From assembly GCA_913061475.1 (NCBI GenBank), contig CAJXUN010000001.1, positions 206,414 through 270,413 of the forward strand: a stretch of DNA of 64,000 bases. The letters are read 5' to 3'. Shown one piece after another: positions 19,270 through 29,104 of this stretch. Numbering within the stretch: the stretch's first letter is position 1; the number at the start of each line of letters is the position of its first letter. Position numbers and translations under genes: made by a program. Source of the stretch: an uncultured Colwellia sp. GTDB taxonomy: Bacteria; Pseudomonadota; Gammaproteobacteria; Enterobacterales; Alteromonadaceae. The notes under the pieces were generated by a model. It did no database searches, was not told where the DNA came from, and saw nothing but the letters and a program-made list of their open reading frames with translations.

Positions 19270-20448
19270 ATGAAAAAGTTAATAATCCACTCATTTTTAA
19301 TCATGACATTGTTTTTGCTCGCAGCCTGTCAATCTATGAATGCACCACAAAATAATTACAGTAATGCCGCAAAAACTAACCTCTTCTTAGATGATGAATT
19401 TAGCGGTTATGAAAATATTGTTATAGAGAGTGAAAATGAAATATTCGCTTTAAGTGAAGAAATGAAAACAATGGCGAAAAGAGTCGGTTTGGAGCGTGGG
19501 GCTCGTAACAAAGCGACAACGCTAATCAATCATTTTTTTAACCCCGAAAATATCAACCTAACCTACCGTACAGGCGCTAATGTGATTGCGACTGAAGCGT
19601 TTAAAAATAGAGAAGCTAACTGCTTGTCATTAACCATTATGGCGTACGCAATTGCTAAAGAAGCCAAGTTAGATGTTGCTTTTCAAAGTGTTGATATTCC
19701 TGAGTATTGGGTGCGTAATGGTGATGTTAATATGTTAACCGGCCATATAAACTTAACTGTGTTAGAGCAAAAAACAGCTCAAACGCTATTGTTTTTTGAG
19801 CGTTCGCAAATTGAAATTGATTTTGATCCCTTTGTATTGAAAAAGTCATTCCCTAAGCAAAGGATCAATAAACATACTGTTCTTGCGATGTTTTATAATA
19901 ATAAAGGCGCTAACGCTCTCATCAAAAGAGATTATCTTAAGGCATATGCTTATTTGAAATCCGCCGTTAGCGTTGACCCTGATTTTTCTTCTGCGTGGGG
20001 CAATTTAGGTATTTTATATCGCTTCAAAGGCTATGAGCAAAGCGCGATGGAAATCTATCGTTATGCTATAAATTTAAATCACAGCAACTTAACCGCTATG
20101 GCAAATTTAAGCATGCTATTACATGTAAACGGCGCTTATGACGAAGCAAAGCAACTAGACTCACATATTATGCGTAGACGTGCGAACAATCCATATTATT
20201 ACTCACTACTGGCTGATGAAAAGTTTCATCAAGGTGCATATTCTGCCGCAATAAACCATTATAAAAAAGCAATAAAACTCAATAATAACATCCATGAGTT
20301 CTATTTTGGTTTAGCCAGAGTTTATTATATGTTGAAGGATATAGATAAAGCAGAAAGTTACATGCGTAAAGCAATAAGAAAAAATCGCGTAGCTCATTTT
20401 GAAGAACAATACTTAGCAAAATTAAGTATTTTACAGAAAATGAACTAA
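19270..20448 (+). CDS. TPR-repeat lipoprotein with transglutaminase-like N-terminal region
   Basis: The signal peptide ends in a lipobox (LLAAC), predicting a lipid-anchored periplasmic or outer-membrane protein. Residues about 60-200 include EANCLSLTIMAYAIAKEAKL and TGHINL, resembling the Cys and His segments of transglutaminase-like domains. Three or more TPR units follow (KAYAYLKSAVSVDPDFSSAW, QSAMEIYRYAINLN, AAINHYKKAIKLNNN). The ATG at 19270 has GGAG upstream. It is eight bases from the next gene, so the two likely form an operon. Confidence 0.75.
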   Translation: MKKLIIHSFLIMTLFLLAACQSMNAPQNNYSNAAKTNLFLDDEFSGYENIVIESENEIFALSEEMKTMAKRVGLERGARNKATTLINHFFNPENINLTYRTGANVIATEAFKNREANCLSLTIMAYAIAKEAKLDVAFQSVDIPEYWVRNGDVNMLTGHINLTVLEQKTAQTLLFFERSQIEIDFDPFVLKKSFPKQRINKHTVLAMFYNNKGANALIKRDYLKAYAYLKSAVSVDPDFSSAWGNLGILYRFKGYEQSAMEIYRYAINLNHSNLTAMANLSMLLHVNGAYDEAKQLDSHIMRRRANNPYYYSLLADEKFHQGAYSAAINHYKKAIKLNNNIHEFYFGLARVYYMLKDIDKAESYMRKAIRKNRVAHFEEQYLAKLSILQKMN

Positions 20449-20456
20449 GTATCGAT

Positions 20457-21401
20457 ATGACAACAATGCCTTTAAAGTCTTACTTCTTACTTATTGTTAT
20501 AAGTTTATCTAATGCCTGTAGCGTTGAAAATTCGGGTGTTAGTCACACGGTTAACGTGCCAAAAGAAGCCGTGTTACAGCACTTATATTATTTATCTTCT
20601 GATGCCTTAAAGGGGCGAAAAATTGGTACGAAAGGCGGAAAGTTAGCGCAAAACTATATTGTAAGTCAGCTCGAACAACACAATATAGCGCCATTGTCGG
20701 AAAATTATTTTGCAACATTTACCATTAAAAATCGCTTTAAGTACATCAGGGGAAAAAACGTTATTGGCGTCATTAAGGGCACACAATTTCCAAATCGCTT
20801 TATTGTTTTGTCCGCACATTTTGACCATATCGGTAGTAAAGGTCGTCAAATTTATAATGGCGCTGATGACAATGCTTCTGGTACCTCAGCGTTACTTCAC
20901 TACGCAAAGCTTATCAAGCAAACGCCATTGCGACACAGTGTCATCGTTTTATTTACTGATGGTGAAGAGGAAAACTTAACTGGGGCAAAAGCTTTTATCC
21001 GTGAAAACACAGAATTACTGCCTGATATTTTGTTAAATATTAACCTCGATATGCTGGCTGGCACAGGGTCTACTAAAAAATTGCATTATATAAGCCGAGG
21101 GCTAAAGCAGGTATTAACACCAGATAAGATAATCGCGTTGCGACAACAAAACTATGCGCTCCCTTTAAAAAAAGGCTTTAGGCAGCAAAGCCGCGGGGTA
21201 GAAAAATTTATACGCTGGGAATTAGCAAGTGACCATGGTGCTTTTTATAAACAAAAAATACCCTTTATCTATTATGGCGTTGGCCTTCATAAGCACTACC
21301 ATCAAACGACTGACATTTATGAAAATATAAACCAAGCGTTTTTTTTACTGGCTGTCGCTACGATATACCAGCAAATTAGCTTTATTGATCAAAATCTATA
21401 A
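20457..21401 (+). CDS. M28-family metallopeptidase lipoprotein
   Basis: Zinc-dependent aminopeptidase-type enzyme, predicted to be lipid-anchored (signal peptide ending LSNAC). Metal and catalytic residues are visible in order: SAHFDHIG, GADDNASGTSALL, TDGEEENLTGA, NINLDMLAG and the C-terminal HYHQTTD histidine. Length of 314 aa is usual for single-domain M28 enzymes. It probably shares transcription with the TPR lipoprotein upstream, which suggests a joint role at the cell envelope (inference). Confidence 0.87.
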   Translation: MTTMPLKSYFLLIVISLSNACSVENSGVSHTVNVPKEAVLQHLYYLSSDALKGRKIGTKGGKLAQNYIVSQLEQHNIAPLSENYFATFTIKNRFKYIRGKNVIGVIKGTQFPNRFIVLSAHFDHIGSKGRQIYNGADDNASGTSALLHYAKLIKQTPLRHSVIVLFTDGEEENLTGAKAFIRENTELLPDILLNINLDMLAGTGSTKKLHYISRGLKQVLTPDKIIALRQQNYALPLKKGFRQQSRGVEKFIRWELASDHGAFYKQKIPFIYYGVGLHKHYHQTTDIYENINQAFFLLAVATIYQQISFIDQNL

Positions 21402-21489
21402 ATTATTAAACGGGGCTACTCAGCTGAGTCAAAAACACGTTATAATGCTGATTACTCTTAAAATTAATTAAAATGAGGTTAACTCATCA

Positions 21490-22047
21490 ATGGAAAAGCG
21501 ATTTATAACAGCGCAAGAGTTACTTGAAGATTCATTTCGTGTTGCTGCAAAAGTTTATGAAGACGGTTTTAGACCGCAGTTTATTGTGGGTATTTGGCGT
21601 GGCGGTGCACCGATTGGTATTGCAGTACAAGAATACTTTGACTTTAAAAAAGTGGAAACTGACCACATTGCCGTTCGAACTTCTTCTTATTATGGTATTA
21701 ACCAGCAAAGTAAAGAGATAAAGGTGCACGGTTTACACTATATCATTGAGAACGCAAATGCTGATGATGGCTTGTTAATTGTTGATGATGTTTTTGATTC
21801 TGGTCGCAGTATTGAAGCCTTAATAAGTCAAATGAAAAAGTTAACACGTAATAATATGCCGAAAGACGTCAGAATTGCCTGTCCTTGGTATAAACCAAAA
21901 AATTCAAAAGTTGATTTAGTACCTGACTACTATGTGCATGAGTCAACCGAATGGTTGGTTTTTCCGCATGAATTATCAGGATTAACCCCTGAAGAAATAT
22001 CACACGGTAAAAAAGATTTAGCCAATATTCTAGATTTATTCGAATAG
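21490..22047 (+). CDS. Purine-type phosphoribosyltransferase
   Basis: Type I phosphoribosyltransferase of 185 residues. The PRPP-binding motif LLIVDDVFDSGRSIEAL (about residues 96-112) is intact, and an N-terminal GIWRGGAPIG loop precedes it. The family includes hypoxanthine and xanthine phosphoribosyltransferases. The substrate base cannot be fixed from the sequence alone, so no symbol is given. It ends at a strong terminator. Confidence 0.85.
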   Translation: MEKRFITAQELLEDSFRVAAKVYEDGFRPQFIVGIWRGGAPIGIAVQEYFDFKKVETDHIAVRTSSYYGINQQSKEIKVHGLHYIIENANADDGLLIVDDVFDSGRSIEALISQMKKLTRNNMPKDVRIACPWYKPKNSKVDLVPDYYVHESTEWLVFPHELSGLTPEEISHGKKDLANILDLFE

Positions 22048-22069
22048 CTTTTATGGTCTTACTCGTCTT

Positions 22070-22107
22070 CAACTAACGCAAAAGCATTTTCTTGCGTTAG
22101 TTGTTTT
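22070..22107 (+). terminator. Strong hairpin terminator after the phosphoribosyltransferase gene
   Basis: A perfect 12-bp stem (CAACTAACGCAA with TTGCGTTAGTTG), ten-base loop, then TTTT. Confidence 0.85.
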
Positions 22108-22223
22108 AGTGTCAGCCCCGCGGTAGCGAAAAATAACTGGCAGATGAAATTACAAACTTGTTCAATACTGGCTAATGCATTATGTTACTTGATATAAAGC
22201 GTATTTTTACTTGGTCGTAACGC

Positions 22224-23429
22224 ATGAATATAAAAATAACTCTACTATTTAGCTGCCTTTTCTCGGTAACTAGTACTAGTTGGGCAAAAACACCACTGGT
22301 TTTATTGTCTATTGATGGCTTTGCTCAACGCTACATTGAGCAATATCAACCCGACACTTTAATCTCACTCATTGAAAATGGCACGAGCGCAAAAGCATTA
22401 TTACCGGTGTATCCAAGTAAAACCTTTCCTAATCATCTCAGCATTATTACCGGTCGCTATCCAGCAAATCACGGTATTATTCATAATGATTTTTATCACC
22501 GCGATATTGATAAAGCGTATCAACTTGGTGATGGAAAAAACGATGCCCGTTGGTTAACCGCTGATCCGCTTTGGCATATTAATGAAATGCAAAGTAATAA
22601 GTCAGCAGTTTATTTTTGGCCCGAATCGGAAACCCCTAGAGATAATAAAACAGCAAGTTACTATTACCCCTACAAACATTTTACGCCAAATAGCGAAAGG
22701 TTAGCACAAATACTTGCCTGGTTGCGCTTACCTGAGGCAGAACGACCAAGCTTTATTGCCGGCTATTTTGCCAGTGTAGATGACGCCGGTCATGACTATG
22801 GTGAAAACTCACCAGAACTGATTAATGCGATTAGTCAACTCGATAAGTTACTGGGGAATTTTATTCAGCAAATAAATCAAGAGTTTAATGGTAATGTAAA
22901 TGTCGTCATTGTTTCCGATCATGGTATGACTACAATAGATAAACGTCATGTTATCGACTGGAATAAAAATAACGTTGAGGGGGTAAAGGTAATTAACGGC
23001 TCTACTCAATTGTATTTATATAGTGATAACAAGACTAAATTACAACAAAGTATCGCGCTATTTAAAAGTAGTCAACGCACGGATAAACAGTTGAATTATC
23101 GCATATTCGAATATCCAAATTTCCCCAAGCATTGGCATCTAAATAGTGAAAGTTCTGTGGTGCCTAATGCTATTATTGATGCCTCGCCATCATATATTTT
23201 TAGCAAAGGCGACTCGCATATCGATCCTGAAACACATGGTTATGATCCTAAATTTCAACGTGATCTTGACGCGATTTTTATTGCGGTAGGGCCATCATTT
23301 AGCAAGAATAAACAAATAAACGCGTTTGAAAATATTCATATTTTACCAATATTGACCAGAGCGCTTGGATTAAATGACGTTAGTAATATTGATGGTAATT
23401 ATCGAATTGCCGAGCAGATAGTAAAATAA
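22224..23429 (+). CDS. Type I phosphodiesterase / nucleotide pyrophosphatase family protein
   Basis: Alkaline-phosphatase-superfamily hydrolase with an N-terminal signal peptide (cleavage after TSWA), so periplasmic or secreted. Metal and catalytic motifs are present: LLSIDGFAQRY, the nucleophile threonine in PSKTFPNHLSIITGRYP, VDDAGHDYG, IVSDHGM and the late HGYDP histidine. Length of 401 aa matches bacterial ectonucleotide pyrophosphatase/phosphodiesterase homologues, which hydrolyse nucleotide or lipid phosphodiesters. The substrate is unknown. Confidence 0.88.
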   Translation: MNIKITLLFSCLFSVTSTSWAKTPLVLLSIDGFAQRYIEQYQPDTLISLIENGTSAKALLPVYPSKTFPNHLSIITGRYPANHGIIHNDFYHRDIDKAYQLGDGKNDARWLTADPLWHINEMQSNKSAVYFWPESETPRDNKTASYYYPYKHFTPNSERLAQILAWLRLPEAERPSFIAGYFASVDDAGHDYGENSPELINAISQLDKLLGNFIQQINQEFNGNVNVVIVSDHGMTTIDKRHVIDWNKNNVEGVKVINGSTQLYLYSDNKTKLQQSIALFKSSQRTDKQLNYRIFEYPNFPKHWHLNSESSVVPNAIIDASPSYIFSKGDSHIDPETHGYDPKFQRDLDAIFIAVGPSFSKNKQINAFENIHILPILTRALGLNDVSNIDGNYRIAEQIVK

Positions 23430-23444
23430 GATGATGAGTCGGTG

Positions 23445-23891
23445 ATGCTATTTACGTTTACCCTCGTTAAAGGGCATCAAGTTGCGTCAGGAAGGGCCAA
23501 TGATCCACGCTTTGTCGATGGTACTATTGCTGCACAATTACCATTTTTTAATGATCTAGGTTTATCGCTTAGACATTATCATCGAGCAACGTTAAACGCT
23601 GAATTTGATTGTAAGTCTATTACATTAAAACAATGCGATTACCATTTTAAGCAAGTGAAGTGGCATCCGAAAATGCCTGCAGAAGACTTTAAGTTTTGTC
23701 GTTGCCATATTTGGCTAGATAAAAAATCGTATTCTGCACTAATTTATCAACCACAAGTAGTGACTAAAACAGAGCATTTTCAGCCCCAAAATCAATTAGA
23801 AATACTGGCACCATTTATTAAAGATGTTAGGTATGGTGATACGCTAACGTTAGATGTTTTACCTTCAGCTATCACAATGGTTGAGGGGTAA
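23445..23891 (+). CDS. Small protein resembling CTP-dependent riboflavin kinase (DUF120/RibK-like)
   Basis: About 148 residues with no signal peptide. I do not recognise a bacterial named family, but the pattern resembles archaeal RibK. It has an N-terminal KGHQVASG stretch (archaeal: E-G-x-V-x-SG), an LG-x(8)-ATLNAEFD segment matching the substrate-contacting G-T-L-N-hydrophobic-x-x-D motif, and near the C-terminus EILAPFIKDVRYGDTLTLDV, matching E-I-I-A-P-x-x-L...D-G-D. If real, it would phosphorylate riboflavin using CTP. The glycine before TLN is alanine here. The start is a GTG or the ATG three bases later, with weak Shine-Dalgarno. Confidence 0.45.
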   Translation: MLFTFTLVKGHQVASGRANDPRFVDGTIAAQLPFFNDLGLSLRHYHRATLNAEFDCKSITLKQCDYHFKQVKWHPKMPAEDFKFCRCHIWLDKKSYSALIYQPQVVTKTEHFQPQNQLEILAPFIKDVRYGDTLTLDVLPSAITMVEG

Positions 23892-24062
23892 TGTCCATTA
23901 ATCAAGTTACATTATTACCGATGCTTTGTGGGTTGTGATCCACTTGCCATCATTTCCGACAAAAAATATCGTCCACATCGAAGGTTTTCACTAAAATTAC
24001 TTTTCATTAACATGCATAATAAGGTATGTTTTATCTACATCGAATCTTTAAATAATTACCCT

Positions 24063-25274
24063 ATGCAAATAAGTTATATTGCTCGTCAAGCTATTCTAGA
24101 CCGAAATAATCAAACTGTTGGTTATGAACTTTTATTTAGAGATAGTCCTGAAAACAAATTTCCTGAAATTGATCAGGATATTGCGAGTTCTAAGCTCATC
24201 ATACAAAACCATTTCCAGGGTGATATTCAATCGGTTAGTTTAGGTAAATTAGCCTTTATTAACTTCACAGAAAAATGCCTAATTGATAAATATCCGTTGA
24301 TGTTTGATAAAGCGACAATTGTCATTGAATTGGTAGGGCATCAGTCAGCCAGTGAGCGATTATTAAAGATTGTTAAATATTACCATGACAAAGGCTATAA
24401 AATAGCGCTTACGGAATACGACTTAAACGAAAAGTGGGATGTGTTATTTCCTTATATCGCGATGATAAAGGTTGATGTTGAAGTCATCAATGCCAAGCGT
24501 TTGCGCCCAGTTATTGAACGTCTTAAGTCGTTCGACATTAAATTAATTGCCGAAAAAGTTGAAACCAACTTTCAGCTCCAGTCTTTAGCAGAAGTAGGCT
24601 TTAATTATTATCAAGGTTTTTTCTATCATGAGCCTGAAATTATTGAGGGGCAAACCTTAGTTCCCATTAAGTCACAGATGCTACATTTGATCAGTGAAAC
24701 CTTTAATATGCCATTAGATTTTGACCATATCGCTGAAATTATTGGCCATGATGTCAATTTAACCGTAGGTTTGCTTAAATTAGTCAACAATGTGTCAACC
24801 GGAACACGCGTTGAAATAACGTCATTAAAGCAAGCGGCAGCTTATTTAGGCGAAGAAAAGCTCAAGCAATTTGTTACGATTTTAGCGCTATCAAAACTTA
24901 CTTCTGATAAAACCAGTGAAGTATCAAGACAGTCATTGATAACCGCAAAGCTGATGTCAAATCTGGCGAAAGAAAGTGCTTTTATCGAAATTAGCGACTT
25001 TGCCTTTATTACCGGTTTATTAAGTGCTATTGAAGTTATTTTGAGTATGCCAATGGACGAAATATTAAAGACAATGCCATTAGCCAAACCCATTGAAGAA
25101 GCACTAGTCAATCATAGTGGCTTATTAGGGAAGTTATTAGAGTTAACCACAAATTATATTACCGGTAGTGGTGAAAATATTCAGCAATTGACTGACTTGT
25201 ATGGCCTTGATGGCAATTTTATTCATAAAGAATTTGTTAGTGCCAGTAACTGGTGTAAGTCATTGGGTGTCTAG
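24063..25274 (+). CDS. EAL-HDOD (YuxH-type) signalling protein
   Basis: N-terminal degenerate EAL-like domain (about 1-200): it begins YIARQAILDRNNQTVGYELLFRD, where ELL-x-R replaces EAL, and catalytic phosphodiesterase acidic residues are largely absent, so cyclic-di-GMP hydrolysis is unlikely. A C-terminal HDOD domain (about 205-400) includes LTVGLLKLVNNVS and AAAYLGEEKLKQFVTIL. Such proteins act as cytoplasmic regulators. The ATG at 24063 fits the family N-terminus, and the longer upstream frame (from 23928) encodes unrelated residues. Confidence 0.85.
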   Translation: MQISYIARQAILDRNNQTVGYELLFRDSPENKFPEIDQDIASSKLIIQNHFQGDIQSVSLGKLAFINFTEKCLIDKYPLMFDKATIVIELVGHQSASERLLKIVKYYHDKGYKIALTEYDLNEKWDVLFPYIAMIKVDVEVINAKRLRPVIERLKSFDIKLIAEKVETNFQLQSLAEVGFNYYQGFFYHEPEIIEGQTLVPIKSQMLHLISETFNMPLDFDHIAEIIGHDVNLTVGLLKLVNNVSTGTRVEITSLKQAAAYLGEEKLKQFVTILALSKLTSDKTSEVSRQSLITAKLMSNLAKESAFIEISDFAFITGLLSAIEVILSMPMDEILKTMPLAKPIEEALVNHSGLLGKLLELTTNYITGSGENIQQLTDLYGLDGNFIHKEFVSASNWCKSLGV

Positions 25275-25288
25275 TATTATTTATCAGA

Positions 25289-25322
25289 TAAAAAAAGAGC
25301 GTATGTTAGTACGCTCTCTTAA
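25289..25322. terminator. Terminator between the EAL-HDOD gene and yghU
   Basis: A hairpin of AAGAGCGTA with TACGCTCTCTT (short loop), flanked by A-rich and T-rich sequence between two convergent genes. Confidence 0.7.
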
Positions 25323-25342
25323 ATTTCAATCGTTAGTGTAAA

Positions 25343-26215
25343 TCATTCGTTTTCGGTAAGCTTATCTTGCGTACGTTCTAAAAAGTCACTTGCATCATGG
25401 CGTTCATGCAATTGAGTTGACAACTCACCCCATGTTTTATTAACCACAACACCACGTTTTACCGCAGGGCGTTGATCAATTTCTTTCGCCCAACGCATAA
25501 CATTTTTATAAGATGCTAGATCTAAGAATTCGGCAGCTTCATATAGGCGATTTAATGCAAGGGCACCATACCAAGGCCAAATTGCAATATCGGCAATGGT
25601 ATATTCATCGCCACACATATAATGATTATTTTCAAGATGCTTATCTAATACGTCAAGTTGACGCTTAACTTCCATTGAAAATCTGTCAATGCAATATTCG
25701 ATTTTTTCAGGTGCATACGCATAAAAATGACCGAAACCACCACCTAGATAAGGTGCACTGCCCATTTGCCAGAATAACCAAGACATACACTCGGCGCGTT
25801 TTTCTTCACCTGGCATAAAGGCATTAAACTTTTCCGCTAAGTAAAATAAAATCGAGCCAGACTCAAATAAACGAATAGATTGCTCACTACTTTGATCTAG
25901 CAAAGCCGGTATTTTAGAATTTGGATTAATCTCAACAAAACCGCTACCAAATTGATCACCTTGGCTAATATCAATGAGGAAAGCATCGTATTCTGCTTCT
26001 TTTATACCCAGTGCTAGCAACTCTTCAAACATAATGGTTACTTTAACGCCATTAGGTGTTGCTAAAGAATAAAGCTGAAAAGGGTGCTTGCCTTTGGCTA
26101 ACACTTTATCATGTGTTGCCCCTGAAATAGGGCGATTAATGCTTGCCCAATTACCACCGTTATCAGTATTCCATTGCCAAACTTTCGGTGGAATATAGGA
26201 ATTTTCGTCGCTCAT
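25343..26215 (-). CDS. yghU: YghU-type glutathione-dependent disulfide-bond oxidoreductase
   Basis: Nu-class glutathione transferase homologue. The N-terminal extension (YIPPKVWQW...GNWASINRPISG) before the thioredoxin-like domain is diagnostic of YghU/YfcG proteins. LATPNGVKVTIMFEE contains the conserved Thr-Pro-Asn at the glutathione site, and YTIADIAIWPWYG is the C-terminal domain motif. Length of 290 aa fits. The family reduces disulfides and peroxides with glutathione. Confidence 0.92.
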   Translation of the reverse strand: MSDENSYIPPKVWQWNTDNGGNWASINRPISGATHDKVLAKGKHPFQLYSLATPNGVKVTIMFEELLALGIKEAEYDAFLIDISQGDQFGSGFVEINPNSKIPALLDQSSEQSIRLFESGSILFYLAEKFNAFMPGEEKRAECMSWLFWQMGSAPYLGGGFGHFYAYAPEKIEYCIDRFSMEVKRQLDVLDKHLENNHYMCGDEYTIADIAIWPWYGALALNRLYEAAEFLDLASYKNVMRWAKEIDQRPAVKRGVVVNKTWGELSTQLHERHDASDFLERTQDKLTENE

Positions 26216-26506
26216 GCCATCTCCAAATAGTTGTTAAATGATACGATTACTACGTTAAGCGCAATACTTTACAAATACTAGTACTTCCCTTGATATTTTA
26301 ATACCTTATTGCTATCAGTTAGACAATAAAGAACGATTCTTTTGTTTCCAGATAACATTTTTTTCTGATAATAATCCTAGTATTAACCTTGTTGCTAAGG
26401 CTTGGAGCTTAATCGCAATAATATAAACTTTGTAGATGATGAACTTTTAAACTAAAAGCCGCTATATGAAAACAGGAACAAAAAGCATATATTAGCAAAA
26501 AATATA

Positions 26507-27121
26507 ATGATAATAATCACTGATGGTATTAGCGTGACCAACTTAAGTATCAACATAAGCAAAAAAATATTATTCACTGTTGCACTGGCAAGTGTATTAG
26601 CGGGTTGTGCAAATATTGTCGAGCATAAAACAAGGATATTTAAAGGTGAAAATCTTATCACGCCTTATTCTGGGTTTTTATCCGGTTGGCGTTTGTTGAT
26701 TGAAGATAAAGAAAACTACCACTCTAGAATGTGGCAACATCCTGTTCATGGTTTTAATGACGCCTATGTCGTTAGTGTTAGCACACCAGAACGTAAGGCA
26801 CTGTCTCAGATCCGTAGCGTTATAGACATGCCTGGCTATAATAGCTGTGTAAAATTCTCAACATTAACATTATCGTCAACTTCAAATAGCAGCTATCCAA
26901 GCGAGTTATGGCAAACATATTGTAAAAAAAAGGATGGCAGTGAAGCAAAAATTTTACATCTTATTTTACAAGGGCAAGATAGTTTTTATCATGTTCAGAA
27001 AATTTGGCAGGGCTACATTGTTGCCCAAGAAATAACTGAGTGGCAAGAACGTTTTCAAAAAATTTATCTTTGTGACAGCAGAGTCGATAAGTCGAATTGT
27101 CCTGAAATATCCAGTGAGTAA
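26507..27121 (+). CDS. Hypothetical lipoprotein
   Basis: A signal peptide with lipobox (ASVLAGC) predicts a lipid-anchored envelope protein. The mature part (~165 aa) contains four further cysteines and no domain I recognise. The start is uncertain: the first ATG is at 26507, but a GTG at 26534 would give a more typical signal peptide length. It stands alone between yghU (divergent) and the antiporter gene (convergent). Confidence 0.6.
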   Translation: MIIITDGISVTNLSINISKKILFTVALASVLAGCANIVEHKTRIFKGENLITPYSGFLSGWRLLIEDKENYHSRMWQHPVHGFNDAYVVSVSTPERKALSQIRSVIDMPGYNSCVKFSTLTLSSTSNSSYPSELWQTYCKKKDGSEAKILHLILQGQDSFYHVQKIWQGYIVAQEITEWQERFQKIYLCDSRVDKSNCPEISSE

Positions 27122-27190
27122 AACTTTTACGTTAAAAGGGTAGCAATCTTGTTACCCTTGTTAACTTTTGCTCAATGTCGGGAATAATAA

Positions 27191-29038
27191 CTATTTTTTA
27201 TCGTCACATTCTTCGCCATGACAGGTATTAAGCTTTGCTAATTCGGCTTTATCTTTTGCTAAGACTTGTTGCAAATCTTCTTTTCGTTGCTTAACCGCAA
27301 CACCATAACTATGATCGTCACCCCATAAGTTTGCCAATAAACGTAGTGATTCATGATCATGATCTGAAAATAGTTTGCCCGCACGCTGAGCGGTTTTATC
27401 ATCATTGCCAAGTAATTTAAGCGCTTCAATCCCCAGATTAAGTGCAGAATCAAAGGTTTCGCGTTTAAATATCGTAATACCTATGTTCATCAATTCATAG
27501 GCATGTCGTCTATCTCTGGCGCGGGCGACAACTTTTAAATTAGGAAAATGCTTGGCTGCTAACTTCGCTAATTCAATGATTTTATCCGCATCATCAATAG
27601 CAATAACCAGAAGTTGCGCTTCGTTTGCACCCGCTGCTTCCAATAAATCTTGTCTTGATGCATCGCCGTAATACACTTTATTACCAAAGCGTTTTAGCAG
27701 CTCTATTTGGCTTGGGCTATGGTCCAAAATTGACAAGTGGTAGCCTTGTGCTGATAATAAACGTCCAACTATTTGTCCGAATCGACCATAGCCTGCAACT
27801 ATAACTTGAGTGGTTGGCTCTATTTCTTCAGTTGATTCATAAGCATGATCTGAAATTGCCTTTTTATCGATAACTTTATCGTAAAAGATTAACAATAAAG
27901 GTGCTAACAGCATCGATATGGCGACAACTAATGTCGTAAACTTGGTTTGTGTTACATCTAGTATTTGCAATGATGAAGTGAGCGAAAGTAAGACAAAAGC
28001 AAATTCACCACCTTGCGCTAGCGCTAAGGTAAATAGATACTTTTGTTTTCCTGATAATTTAAACATTACGCTTAAAAAGTAAAGCACCAAGGCTTTAATC
28101 ACAATGAGGCCGAAAACTAACGCTAAAATCGTACCAAACTGTTGTCCGAACAATTCAAAATCAATTGAAGCTCCAACAGTAATAAAAAACAAGCCCAGTA
28201 ATAAGCCTTTAAATGGCTCTATATCTGCTTCCAATTCATGTCTAAAGTCACTTTCCGCTAAAACCACTCCTGCTAAAAATGTGCCTAAGGCTGGAGACAA
28301 ACCTATTTTTTGCATTAAAACGGCAATGGTAATCACCAAAAATAACGCAAAAATGGTAAACAATTCACGTAACTGCGTATTGGCGATATATCTAAATACC
28401 GGCGCTGAAATATATTTACCGGCAAAAATTATCGCTGCAATAACCGTTATAGAAATTAGCACCTGGCCATAAACTGGGAAATGCTCAATTAAATTACCAT
28501 GCGATTGCACACTTGTAACACCTGATAAGTCAGCAAACGCCAATAAAGGTAATAGGGCTAATATGGGAATAACGGCAATATCTTGAAAAAGTAACACCGA
28601 AAAAGCATTTTGTCCGGCCTCTTGTTTAATCCAACCTTTTTCCGCAAGTGTTTGTAATACAATGGCTGTAGAAGAAAGTGCTAGCATTAGGCCAATAGCC
28701 ATAGCGGTTTGCCAGCGTAATTCCAAAATATAAAAACATCCGGCAAATAAAATTAATGTTGAAAGGGTGACTTGCAGTCCACCTAAACCAATGATCGAAT
28801 GCCTAAGTTTCCAGAGTCTAGAAGGCTGTAGCTCTAAGCCGACTAAAAAAAGCATCATAACAACACCAAATTCAGCAAAGTGCATAACATCAGTTTGGTC
28901 GCCAACTATGCCTAGCAGAAAAGGCCCAATCAAAATGCCGGCTAATAAGTAGCCCAGAACAGAGCCTAAGCCTAAGCGTTTCGCAATGGGCACGGCAACT
29001 ATCGCAGCAGCAAGGTAGATCAAAGCAATTTCTAACAT
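27191..29038 (-). CDS. Kef-type CPA2 monovalent cation:proton antiporter with TrkA-N domain
   Basis: Inner-membrane antiporter of 615 residues. About 12 hydrophobic helices fill residues 1-380. A cytoplasmic Rossmann RCK/TrkA-N domain follows, with nucleotide-binding VAGYGRFGQIVGRLL (about 415-430) and DASRQDLLEAAG. It resembles the KefB/KefC group, which exports potassium in exchange for protons. The C-terminal tail ends in a CHGEEC motif, an unusual feature that might bind metal (inference). No kefF/kefG-type accessory gene is adjacent. Confidence 0.88.
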   Translation of the reverse strand: MLEIALIYLAAAIVAVPIAKRLGLGSVLGYLLAGILIGPFLLGIVGDQTDVMHFAEFGVVMMLFLVGLELQPSRLWKLRHSIIGLGGLQVTLSTLILFAGCFYILELRWQTAMAIGLMLALSSTAIVLQTLAEKGWIKQEAGQNAFSVLLFQDIAVIPILALLPLLAFADLSGVTSVQSHGNLIEHFPVYGQVLISITVIAAIIFAGKYISAPVFRYIANTQLRELFTIFALFLVITIAVLMQKIGLSPALGTFLAGVVLAESDFRHELEADIEPFKGLLLGLFFITVGASIDFELFGQQFGTILALVFGLIVIKALVLYFLSVMFKLSGKQKYLFTLALAQGGEFAFVLLSLTSSLQILDVTQTKFTTLVVAISMLLAPLLLIFYDKVIDKKAISDHAYESTEEIEPTTQVIVAGYGRFGQIVGRLLSAQGYHLSILDHSPSQIELLKRFGNKVYYGDASRQDLLEAAGANEAQLLVIAIDDADKIIELAKLAAKHFPNLKVVARARDRRHAYELMNIGITIFKRETFDSALNLGIEALKLLGNDDKTAQRAGKLFSDHDHESLRLLANLWGDDHSYGVAVKQRKEDLQQVLAKDKAELAKLNTCHGEECDDKK

Positions 29039-29104
29039 AATTTATCCATTTTGATATTTTTGTTGTAATTTTCGTAACTTGTTTATAAATGTAGTTTTTA
29101 ATTA

